From Nageia nagi (taxonomy: Eukaryota; Pinophyta), in assembly GCA_050084985.1 (NCBI GenBank), contig JBITNC010000001.1, forward strand, positions 156,798,001 to 156,862,000: DNA of 64,000 bases, in the 5' to 3' direction. Made by a program: the position numbers and the translations under genes. Within the stretch, counting starts at the first letter, position 1; every line of letters starts with the position of its first letter. The notes below the pieces were generated by a model that saw only the letters and a program-made list of their open reading frames with translations, was not told the DNA's origin and made no database searches. Shown here one piece after another: positions 10,444 to 21,700 of the stretch.

Positions 10444-11627
10444 TGTGAAGTCCCCCTAGCGTTATTGTATTTAAATATGGAATCCAACGAATTCCCCTTT
10501 TGTATTATATTTTAGTATTTAATTGTGCTTTAAGTTAGTACTTGGGATAGAAGAGTTAATCGGTCATTGGACCCCACTATGAGCCCCATGTGGGATGTCT
10601 CCCTCCCAAGTGTAGATTAAGTGTTTTAATGTACTTGGAGATCCCGATACATGATTGTGGGAATCCCAAGTTCTATTTAGCACTTAGTAGATGGATGAGC
10701 ACTTAATGGCCCCAACGTTGAGATTGGGGGCACTTGTACACATGCACCAGCCTTGGGGATACTTCTAGACCCCCACGTTGGCCCATGACACCCACGTTGC
10801 CCCCTTAAATGCCCACGCATGCCTCCTAGACCCATGCATGCATTCTTGGACCCACATGGAGCATAAGGGAGGCCCAGATACCCACGTCAGACCTGGAATG
10901 ACTCCTAGGTGTCAACGTTGGGGCTTGTGGGGACGGGGTGATGACATTGAGGTGCAATCCAAATCCAGGAAAGCTATATTAGCCCTTGGAGCCTCATTTG
11001 TTGGATATATTGAATATTGATAATTGCTTATACCGTCTGAAGGACAAGAGTCTTAGCACAGCGCTAAGCAAGATCCCTAGGTGCAGCATCTAGGAGGATT
11101 AGCAAGTTGGGATCCTATTAGTCTACGACTTAGGTGTAGCACCCTACCCATTCGATGGTATTCCAAGGTTGAGCTTCTACCTTCAGTGTTTGCCAAGGTT
11201 TGAGGAGGGCTCCTTCGTTGGAGAAGAATCAGATTCTGAGGGAGCAAGGCTGTCCCACTCACCAACCGTCCGTCCAATAGAGAGAGACATACATCGTGCC
11301 CTAGTTGGCTCCTTGGAGGCCAACGTCCAACCCTAGGGGCTTGGTATTGTATCTTTGATCCTCATTTATCTTACATACAACCATTGGGCACTTGGATCGC
11401 CATATTTGTCTTGTGTATGCTTTCCTATTGCAACATTGTGGTGTGATTGTTCATTCTTTCATATTGTAGCCAAATGTTGGCATCGTGAGCTTGAATTCAT
11501 TGATATCTGCTAGTCTTGGCTAGACGTTGGCAATATTGTGTTGTTTATGCTTAAGCTGGATGCCCTAGGTCATACGTTGGAGCATACTTGTGTATTTTGA
11601 GTTATTTGCACTAGAAATGTTGAAGCA
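10444..11627 (+). repeat. 3' LTR of D-plus
   Basis: Starts TGTGAAGTCCCC right after the polypurine tract and ends near ...TTGAAGCA (1184 bp). It contains several CCCACGTTG cores (about 10710-10925) upstream of a weak TATA-like stretch near 10975, and resembles the D-minus LTR in opposite orientation. The right end was placed by similarity to the inner end of the D-minus LTR and is good to a few bases. Confidence 0.7.
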
Positions 11628-11739
11628 TCCATCCATACTCGGCATCCAGTTGCAGTAGTGATCATGTGGAAGACTCCTGAGAGATATCCCTGCAAAAACA
11701 TTAAGAGCAAGCATGAGTGAGCCTTTGCTCCATGGTCGT

Positions 11740-12290
11740 TGTCAAGACTTCCCCAAGCTCAATGTTGGGAGCCAAACTCCTGTTTCCAATGTGGGGCTCC
11801 AGTTCTTCCTTATATCCAACATGGAGTACGAGACTCCCCCCAGGCCCAATGTGAGGTCTTGTGGCCCCTATATGCTCAATGGGGAATGCCAAAATTTTTC
11901 TATTTCCATCATTGGGTGCCCAAGTCTTTTCAGTCCCAATGTGGGATGACAAGACTCCCTCATGTCCAACATTGGGTGCTCAAGCCTCTCCAGGTCCAAC
12001 GTGGGATGCCAAGACTCCTCCATGTCCATCGTTGGGTGCCCAAACCTCTCCAAGCCAAACATGTGGTACCAAAACTCCTCTATGTTCAACGTTGGGTGCC
12101 CAAACCTCTCTAGGCCCAACGTGGGATACCAAGACTCCTCCATGTCTAACGTTGGGTGCCTAAGTCTCTCCAAGCCCAATGTGGGATGTAAGAGCTCCTT
12201 ATTGCTCAAAGTCCGGTGCCAAGGCCCCTCCATGTCCAACGTGGGATACCATATTGCCTCCTTTACAAACGTTGACTATCCTCCTTCCTC
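11740..12290 (-). repeat. 60-bp minisatellite encoding alternating decapeptides (D-minus)
   Basis: About nine 60-bp units, each of two ~30-bp half-units. On the coding (minus) strand they read as alternating decapeptides such as HPTLGLERLR and HPTLDMEESW, open from 12239 to 11868. Each HPTL-(D/G) is encoded by a core close to CCCACGTTGGA. The period is a multiple of three, so copy-number changes keep the frame. Related, more decayed repeats follow protease in D-plus and C. Confidence 0.85.
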
Positions 12291-12439
12291 TTCCCTTTAT
12301 GGTGTTGCACAATCACCTCCAATCTCTTGTTGGTGACTTGTGGGCATTCATCCTGGATCCCCTGTAGAGTGTGGGTCTTACCATCAATGTCAAAACTCAT
12401 GGTGAGATTCTAGTAGTTGGTGCGAATATCACCCAATTC

Positions 12440-13905
12440 AAATAACCATTGCACAACCAAGATGATGTGAGGGTGTCCCTTCAGGGGATATACATAGAAG
12501 TCTTCTCTCACTGTGTAGCTTTGTAACCTCACCCCAAGGGCCCAAATCTCTCCACAATTTGGTCAAATAATGTGAATTTCCCATTTGCATTGGAAACTTT
12601 GAATCCTTCGAACCTCTTGGTCCTAAGGCCTTTCTTCTACGCAAAACCTTCATCAATGAAATTGTGAGAGGCTCTAGGGTTGATTAAGACCATCACATCT
12701 TGCCCACTTGCTTGCCCAACCACCTTCAACGTGACGTATTTTTTTACTCCATGGAGTGAAGCAATCATGCTCCCAAATAATTGCTCTTCCTTGGGTGCCT
12801 CATTCTGGTCCAACATGTCCGTACCAAGATCCAGATCCGAATCGTCTTCCTCTTCATCCAAAATCACTTCAATGTAGTGCAGCTGTCCTTCGCCTTGGCA
12901 ACGATGTCTTGGCTCCTATGTCTTCTTGCAGTAGAAGCATTTTCCTTCTCTCAATTTCCTTCTAGTAGCTGCATCTAACTGGCTTGTTTGAGGAGCAGGA
13001 AAGGGTTTAAACTTGCTAGGCCCTTCTTTCTCTACAACCGGCTTTCGAGTGGCCTACCCCTTGTATGTTTACCCTCCCTTTAGGGGCATCATTGTTGGCT
13101 CCAAGTCATAAGCGGCCCTAATTGCATCATCAAGGGTTCGTGGCACTGATACCTTCACCATTCCTTGCAAGGGTTCCATCAACCCTTCTATAAAGAGGAA
13201 GGTCAATCTCTCCTCGAAGATGTTTGGATCATGATTGCAATTTCCTAGATTTCTGAAACATATTCATCCACCGTATCCTACTGCTTAAAAGATGTTAACT
13301 CTCTCAAATAGTAATTTTCCTTCTTCCTGTCAAACTGCTTTACTAACTTTTGAACAAATTCATCAAAAGAGGAAATGTGAGAGTAATCTTGACCGATTAC
13401 TTCATGCTGCCGCCATTCAAGGGCATCTCCCTCAAAATTCAACAATGCAAAATGAATTGCATCCTCCTCCAACATGTTCGGACTTGGGGTGAAATGTCTC
13501 CAGCTAATGGAGCCAAGCCCTAGTCGTCATCTTCTTGCCATCATACATGGGTACTTGCATTTTGTTAATTTTCTTTTGTAACTCTCTCTTGTCACCCCAC
13601 GAATTGCTTTGGGAATGGGTGCCATGAGAGCTACCTCCATTCAACCCCAAGATCTCTAGATAGCCATTGAAATTCATATCCCTCCTCAATCTTGGATCTA
13701 ACATGGAATACTCTCTAAAAATATAATTCAACTCAAGAGGACTTGGGATCTGGTTTTTTACCTCATTGGCAGACTTTCTGGAGAACATGGGTATGGATGG
13801 TTTGGGAATGATGGGCTGCTCCCCTATCTTCCCAACGTCCTCTTCCAAGAACCTCCCTAGGAGAGGGTTAGTTCCTTGCGGGGCTCTATGAGAATGGGAC
13901 TTCAT
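12440..13905 (-). pseudogene. Gag and protease of D-minus
   Basis: In order on the minus strand: a gag N-terminal segment (13905-13504) with YSMLDPRLRRDMNFNGYLEI, which also occurs in element C; a capsid-like segment (13475-13278) with FALLNFEGDALEWRQHEV and SSFDEFVQKLVKQF; a zinc knuckle near 12900-12950 (GKCFYCKKT-stop-EPRHRC); and protease (12867-12440) with HGVKKYVTLKVVGQASGQD. The protease active site reads VLINPRASHNF, so the catalytic Asp has become Asn and the following Gly is lost. Gag forms the particle and protease would process it. Stops and the altered active site make this a dead copy. Confidence 0.82.
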
Positions 13906-13949
13906 AAACGCATGCTCTTGGTGACTTATGGATCCATGATGAGTAGACC

Positions 13950-15039
13950 CTAGAGTAGAGCATCAAAATATTGCAAATACAAGCCAAGAATGCCAACATT
14001 TTACTCAACAAGCTAGAATAACACTCCAATACCCAACGTCATGCACAAAGAGACAATATTGCATCAAACGCACATAATCAAGAGACAAGAATAGGATCCA
14101 AGTATGCCACAGCCTTAATTAATGATATAATGTGAAGTACAATACAAACCAAGCCCAATAGGGCTCAACATTGGCCTCCAAGGAGCCAACTAGGGCACAC
14201 ATATGCAAATGTGATCACTGCTAGAACAATGGATGGGACAACTACACTCCCTCAAGATCTGAATCCTCCCCACCGAAGGAGCTCTCTCCAAACCTTGGAA
14301 ACCAACTAAATGGTAGGACTACAACCTCAGAATACCATCGGATGAACTAAGATGCTACACCTTAGCCGTAGATTAGCAAGATCCCTCAACCTGCTAACCC
14401 TCCTAGATGCTACACCTAGGGGAAGATTGCTTGATGCTACGCCAAGACTTGTGTACATTGGACGGTAGGAGAAATAATATCAAATCAGGGATATCCATGC
14501 AATGATGCTCCATCGCCTAATATAGCTCAAGCTTAGATCTAGATTATCACCTCGAAATCATCCATGCCTCCCCTATCCAATGTTAGCCTCCTAGGGGCCC
14601 TCAAATGCCTCAAACATGTCATAAATGCTCGTGCATGGGGTGTAGAGCCTCCCTAAGATGTGACGTGGGCCTCCAAGGGTGATGGGATGCCTCCAAGTCC
14701 AACGTTGGGGTCCTAAAGTCCCCCCATGTCATGCGTTGGGTTTCTAGGAGTCATACATGTGCCTAGATCCTATTTTCATATCCATACAAGGCCTTGGGAT
14801 TCCCACAATCAATTCTCGAGATCTCCAAGTGCATTAAATAACATTAAATCATGCTAGCCTATGCTTGGGAGGAAGACGTCCCACTTGGGGTTCACAATGG
14901 GATCCAACAGACCTTTATTATTTCTATCTTAAGTACTAACAACAAATGCATAAATAAATAAATATTTAAAGGGGGAATCCTTAGGATTCCATAATTAATT
15001 ATATTTTACAAAAGAGGGTGTTACATTTGGGACATTACA
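13950..15039 (-). repeat. 5' LTR of D-minus
   Basis: Minus strand starts TGTAATGTCCC at 15039 and runs toward a poorly conserved junction near 13950, where a primer site would be expected but is not clear. It contains the shared phrase 'gggaagacgtcccacttgggg' in part and a few CCAACGTTGG cores. It is more decayed than the LTRs of A and C. Confidence 0.65.
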
Positions 15040-15278
15040 GAATTCAACATTTATGTTTTATAACTTGGCTGAGAGAACCATACTCATGTTTACAAGGGCA
15101 AAATAGGCAACCCCATTGTTTTTAGAGAAGGTGTGTGTCCCCATCAATTGCAAGTTCAAGGTGCTCTTAGAACCACATTGATTTTAGATGATAAATTGCC
15201 TCCTGCACATGGACACTAATTGACAAACTTGTGGGCTTCATGCAGATTATGCAAGTTTTGTTGATGGAAAGATCTTTA

Positions 15279-15346
<68 letters not shown>

Positions 15347-15530
15347 AGTTACGTCATCTTAGAGTATACTATAAATTCATAACATGACTACTAAAGTTGT
15401 ACAATACAATGTTAAAAGAATATCCTATAAAACTGGCTTATACTCTTGATAATGTTCAATATGTTTTGAAACAATAGAATAACTATTCAAAAAGAATAAT
15501 TGCACTATTCTTGTCCATATGGAAATTCAC
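15040..15530. other. Flank/intron of the lipase gene, with an (AT)n tract
   Basis: No exon was found here. In the minus direction this follows the last recognised lipase exon, so it should be intron. The exon with the catalytic His is absent from this stretch. A pure (AT)n microsatellite of about 31 units occupies 15282-15343. Confidence 0.5.
15282..15343. repeat. (AT)n microsatellite
   Basis: About 31 uninterrupted AT dinucleotides. Confidence 0.98.
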
Positions 15531-15725
15531 CTCTCGAGGAAAGTGATGGTATGTTCGTTGAGGAAGATACGTGTAATATGGAGGCAAATGTGGCACTATA
15601 TCATGATCATGCGTAACACGTATAGTTTTTGGAACAAACATGCTGTAGTAATCTGCAAATATTTTATTTCCAATACGCGGTTGTCCAAAAGTCACAACTT
15701 GAACATCCCTTGCTCCATAATTTAC
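15531..15725 (-). CDS. Lipase exon f with probable catalytic Asp
   Basis: 65 codons between acceptor TGACAG and donor GAG|GTGAAT: VNYGARDVQVVTFGQPRIGN through THDHDIVPHLPPYY to HHFPRE. The following exon (usual C-terminal His segment) was not located down to position 1. Confidence 0.92.
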
Positions 15726-18700
15726 CTGTCACATGGTTAAAATTCAATAGCTTTAGCCATTTATGGAAAAAGATTAGAAAGCAATATACAAATGGATGAC
15801 AAAAGCACAAAACAAGATAAACAAGGGATGGACAGAAAATTTGGCAGAAATATATGTTGTTATTTTTTTACACAGAAACCTAGCATTAATTATTACTGTC
15901 ATTATCTTGAATGAATAGCCAACGCAAACAATGAATTTGGATTTTCACAACTATTCAGCTCAACTCAAACTATGGATTGGTCAGATGAATCCTTTTCAAA
16001 ACCAAAACTAAAATCAATGTATTTTTGTGGGAACATATTTTTAGTAGTTCATAGCTTCCAAGTTATATTGCAGAAACTACCTCATATGCTGGATTATTAG
16101 TGTCGCTACCAAAGTTTGACTTTGAACAAGAAAGAAGTAGGTAACATTATACGAACATAAAATAGATTGTAGTTATCAAGCACAATGTTTTCGTGTTCAT
16201 TGGGTTAAAAGCATCTCATTATAATGTAGAGGGCAACATTCTAGCACATTACCATAAGATCAAGTGCACAGAATGAAGCCATAGCTCCACCCATTGAGTG
16301 CCCAGTGACCATAATGGATAAAGGAACATCCCTTTCCTGGATTCTTTGAACTGCTTCTACAATCCGTGGTCTTAATATCGTATTATGATAGGCAGAGTAA
16401 AATCCATGATGTACCTGCAATGGAAAAACATCACTGTAACTGTATTCCTGTATTTGTAATGAGTTATAATTGTAAAAGAGCAGTATAAATTTATAATGCC
16501 CAGGCAACTAACTGCAACCCACCATTGAACCTGACATGCCAGGGTAATTAAGATCAAGCTGCTTGAAAAATAAATCCTCCACCCAATTCCGAATGCTGTT
16601 TCAATGACCAGATGCAGTTTCCATGTTAGTATGGTAACAACTCATAGAGAACTCCAACAAATTAAACATAAGCACCTAAGACTTTATATACAATATAAGC
16701 AATATACTAGCTCACAGCATGAAACACAAAGAAGGTTATTATTTATTCAGATAAAATTTGTTATGATTGAATGCCGAATAAAGTGATTTCGTCACAGTAA
16801 GGAAAACCCAAATTAAGAAACATGTTAAGTTCTATATTTGAATAAATGTTCCAAAACCATGGGAAAATCAGGACTATAGAAGTATAGAACAGTAGATTAA
16901 TGGTTTATATTGTATTTACCCTCCTTCGTGGGATCCAAAGTGATAGTGTTTATTGGGGTTATTTGATGAATAACGATCTACCCTTGTAATATACAGAAAT
17001 CTTAATATTAGATGAATATATCTCAATAGTATTTTGTATCATTGGCATCTGAATGCTGAAGGAAAGGAGCAGATTTTCAGAAGATTTTGTAGAGGCAGTA
17101 CAAGGTTTCGTATCTCTAGAAGGATAGAGAACAACGATAAAGGTGTCTTGATGCAAACATACAGGTGAGAATGTGCAAGCCTGACGAGGAGTCTACAGAG
17201 AACTGGGCAACTAACAGACGAAGCCCATATAAAGAATTAGAAGAAGTTTTCATCAGTGAAATCAATCTTTGAGAAGGGTGACATTCAAAATCCAAAAACA
17301 TCAACTGCCTTCCCTTAGTCTTTATCTATAGTTCTATCAATTACTTAATTCACTTTCCTAAAGCCTAGCCTACCACCATTTACTTTACCTTTGTTTAGTA
17401 TAGAGAGCCCTTTGGTTCTTAATGATTATAGTAACCCATTCTCATTTTCAATACCTATTTTGACTGTCTTCCCTTACATGAGAGAACTTCACCAATTAGG
17501 AATTTCAAAAAAAAAACAAATTCTGCTCAATTAGTTATTTGCCATTTTTCCTGTACCCACAAAATTTCATCAGTCATCCTGTAACTTAATCCATCATTCC
17601 ATGTTCTGATGATCATTTATGAGTAAAAATGTTTTAAATCCTTCTATATGGTAGAAGATTCACAATGCATACGGTTCCTATTTTTCCCATCTAGATGTCC
17701 CAAAAGAAACAGGTCGGTTGACAACTGATTATCTTCTTTCTAACAGACTGAATTTTTTGATATCTGAAGCAAGGTGTCATGCAACAAATATTCAAATGGA
17801 AAGAGAAAGAGTCTCATGCAAAAATGATTAAAAAGCGAAAAAGAATAACTGTTTGAAGCAGATGTCAACTTCAATCTGCCACACAAACCAGGGAAAAAGA
17901 AAAGAAAATAAAAGAGCATGCCATCCTATTATATCTAGTGGAACTCCTTCAGCATAATCAACAAAAGAATAGCAAAGACATGATAAGTGCCTGATGAAAG
18001 CACTCTCCATTTATATGCACAAACCTCATACGATGGGCATATGAGAAAAAAGAGTGAATTTCTATGCAGTCTTTTGGGCACTAAAGCTGAAGTTCTGATT
18101 TCTTTAACAAATATAGTGAAAGATTTCTGATATAAAAGAGGCAAACAACAAGTTTATAGTCTCAAACAGTCATGCTACCATCATTATTTTAAATTGATAT
18201 CATGATGTTCTCAGATCTGTCCATATAAGTAATATAATACGCATTTCTGAAAAAGGGTAACACTTTTGAGTTGATCTTCTTATATTTATTCAATGCATGT
18301 AATGCACATCAATGATTGTACATAACTACGGGTCCCTTTTGACCTAACTAAACTACCCAGATATATGAGCCATATGTTGAACATACATCATCCCAAATAC
18401 TATATGACATAATAAATCTCCCACATATAACACAATATTCAAACATGAGTTTCCCATGTAAAATATTATGCATATACTCCTACTACCAGCCGTAATCCAG
18501 AGTCCCCTCCTTTATTACCCTAACATTCTACCCTTCTACAAACAATCTGACCTAGAACCCTTGCTAAAATTTATTAACACACTTCTTTGAACATTCTAAC
18601 CCATTGATAGGCTTGAGCATCCATCTAATCTATTAAGTCTTCATGGACATTGCTACTTGTTGTTCATGTGGTCCATCGCTTGTGATTTTTGGATGCCATT

Positions 18701-21700
18701 GAAATGAACCAGCTTATAAAACAACTAGAAATTTAGGGTTTTATCAGAATAAATTCAGACATCTCAAATAAGATTCAGAATTGCAGATTTATGTAGAAAA
18801 TGAGACCAGAAACCCTAAAACTGGGTAGATCTTAACCACAGAATTTTTATAAATTTTTTCTGCATATAGAAATGCAAAGTGCAGCAAAAAGGGTATCCAA
18901 AACACACTTTAAATTTGCAAATGAAGTTACCCAAAACTGGGCAACCCTCTCTTAGGGATGCTTTCAAATCTTAACATGCACAAACTGCCAAATTTTGGAC
19001 ATTCCTTCTTCAAATTCCTCAACTGGTTGATGTAGCAAACTAGGGTTCCAAATCCTTAGAATTTGATGCCAAAAAGGTGTCAAAACCCACACTTTTCAAC
19101 ACATGCAAGAACAACTGCAAAACATAGATGGATTTGCCTCTCCAATGGGTAGATAGCTCTAAGGTGTTACCCCTCTAGCCTCCAATGGATTAATTCCAAT
19201 GGGAACCTCAATAATCTCCTTCCTACATAATGCAAGTGCCAAAGAACCTACTAGCCACAACAATGTTCTCCCAAAAATCTAATATTCTCCAAAACTGCTT
19301 GCAAATGAAGCTCTAAATCCTTTTATAAATCATCTCAATGAGAAAATAAGTCCTAGCCATCGATCTTCACAAGAATGGAGGGTGGAGATTAAATCTCATC
19401 AAACCTTAAGTGATCTCAACGCACAAATATATCCCAGCCCTTGGATCTGATCTTGAAAGGATGAAGGGTGGAGATTAGATCTTCTATTTATTCATTGAGG
19501 TAGAAACCCTAAATTGACTTAAATGTGATTTTCGGATTTACACTTGTTGAGGTAATTAAATACACCTATACTTAATATTTAACATATGTCGACACACCAA
19601 ACTAACTATACCAATCCATACTAACATATAGACTTAGCAAATCTTGCTAAAAACACACTTATCAACCCATCTGACTCCTATTTTATTAATAAAAGATGAC
19701 AGAACACTCTAAATGATGCCCAAACACATACGAAACACAAAGAAACAATATTTACAATGCTGAATAATTTTTGGGACATTACAACCATACATATCTTGGA
19801 CTCTTGATATGCCAATTTAAAAAGTGCCCAAAGTTATTTCTCACCATGCACTTCATGTAGCCATAACCATAGCTGCATTAATGTTCAAATGATGTTTTAT
19901 GTACCCCTGGTTATTGCTCAATGGTTCTTTGGTCCAAAACTATTGCTTTTTGGATGTTGAGTGCTAGTATTACTCAAGTTCTATTAATGCTTTCCCTTAG
20001 TCTCCATATTTGTTGTCTCTCACTATGATGTGCATGTCATTGTTGATGTTTATAAAGGCATAGCCTCAACTTCTTCAACTTTCTTTTCCGATTTGAGTAG
20101 ATAAGTGTTAGAGCAACAATCCCTAATTGTGCATTCATTTCTTGCAACATCTAAAGTTCCATCCTAAATGTTTTACACTCTTCTTCAAGTTCCTGCTTAG
20201 ATTTTGGATACAGTGAAACACAAACAACATTTTCATTCTTCTCACTCTCTCTTTCATGTAGCAAAGCTTAATGAATTTCCTTCGTACTTTGAATCAATAG
20301 TTCTCAAACTATTGCTTCTTGGATGTTGAGTGCTAGTATAGCTCAAGTCTATTATTGCTTCCTCTTAGTCTCCATACTTGTTGTCTCTCACTATGATGTG
20401 CATGTCATTGTTGATGTTTATGTAAGGGTCCAAAATGCAACTCAAGACAAAATCAGCAAATTTGATTACAATAATCCTAACGTCAAGCCTAGGGCATCAT
20501 TTACAAGCATATAATGTATAGAATTGCCAACGTCTAAGCTAGAGTTACAGGATTAAGCAATTACAACATCCATACACCAACATCTAGCATGCTACAATGA
20601 ATATCACATAACAATACCAACGTCTGGCTCATCCATGCACTAATAAGCAATGACAACCCAACGCATGCACAAGAGTGATATAAACAATACAAATATGAGA
20701 TCCAATGCCCTCTGGCTATACGAATGATATAGAATGATGGTGTATACAATACCAAGCCCTCAAGGGCTGATGTTGGCATCCAAAGAGCCAACTAGGGCAC
20801 AACAATATATCTTCTCACTACTGGAACAATCATGGAAAACCATAAGATAGTACACTCCCTCAGAATCTGATTCCCCTCCACCGAAGGAGTCCTCAAACCC
20901 TGGATAACCATTGAAGGTAGAAGCAATACCTCGGATGCCATCGAATGGGCAAGGGCACTACACCAATGCCATAGATAGACAACATCCCTCAACCTGAATG
21001 CCCTCCTAAGTGCTACACTTAGGGAGGTTGCTTAGCACCGCTAAGACTTGTTGTCCTCTAGACGGAATGTGTGTAATAATAATAATATGTATATCCAGTA
21101 ATGAGATTCTAGTGTCTATTTATACATTAGCTCTATCCGAATCTCACCTAAGAGTCATCACCTAGCTCCTCTAATCCAACGTTGGCCTCCTGGGGGCCCG
21201 GAATACCTAACGTGGGTGCCTAGGGGTTAGGCATCCCAACGTAGGGGGCCAAAGTGTATTAAGTGCCAACGATGAGTCCTAGGTGTGCCACACATGCCCA
21301 CGTGGGTCAAGGAGTCATGCGTGGGAGTCCTGGTGTCAAACTGGGCCAAAATGAGGGTGTCGGGGCCTCCCCAAGACTGGCATGAGTAAATAATGATCTG
21401 TCCATCATCTACATGCAGCTATAGACCTTGGGATTCCCACAATCGTTACTGGGATCTCCAAGTACATAATAAATGCCTAATCTATACTTAGGAGGGAGAC
21501 GTCCCACTTGGGGCTCACAGTGGGGTCCATTGATCCATTAAGTCTCCTATCCTAAGTTACAATTATGAAAGTGCAAATACATAAATAAAGTATATCACAA
21601 AGAGGAGTCTTTTGGACCCACTATCTGAACAAGGGGATGTCACAAAGCCTCCCCTCTCAAATTGCTTGCCCTCAAGCAATAGTAGAAGACTGCAGCATAT

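Larger units (their letters stand above)
9029..11627 (+). mobile_element. Element D-plus: 3' half of a gag-protease-only LTR element
   Basis: Plus-strand element lacking its 5' part. It begins inside the region just upstream of protease (compare element C near 23000), reads protease, a decapeptide-repeat region and a purine-rich tract, and ends in a complete-looking LTR. No RT, RNase H or integrase lies between protease and the 3' LTR. The left edge coincides exactly with the end of element A, so A probably inserted here and the remaining 5' part was later deleted. Confidence 0.75.
11628..15039 (-). mobile_element. Element D-minus: gag-protease-only LTR element lacking its 3' end
   Basis: Minus-strand element with 5' LTR (about 13950-15039), gag, zinc knuckle, protease and a decapeptide-repeat domain. 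Homology to element C continues past the repeats to about 11628 and then stops, roughly 150 bp short of where the polypurine tract should be, exactly where the D-plus LTR ends. D-plus therefore most likely inserted into D-minus. No RT or integrase sequence is present. Confidence 0.75.

Noticed and set aside
15282-15343. (AT)n run as a cruciform or origin-like element
   Set aside because: An ordinary microsatellite; a similar (TA)n occurs at 61532-61570. Nothing ties either to a function.
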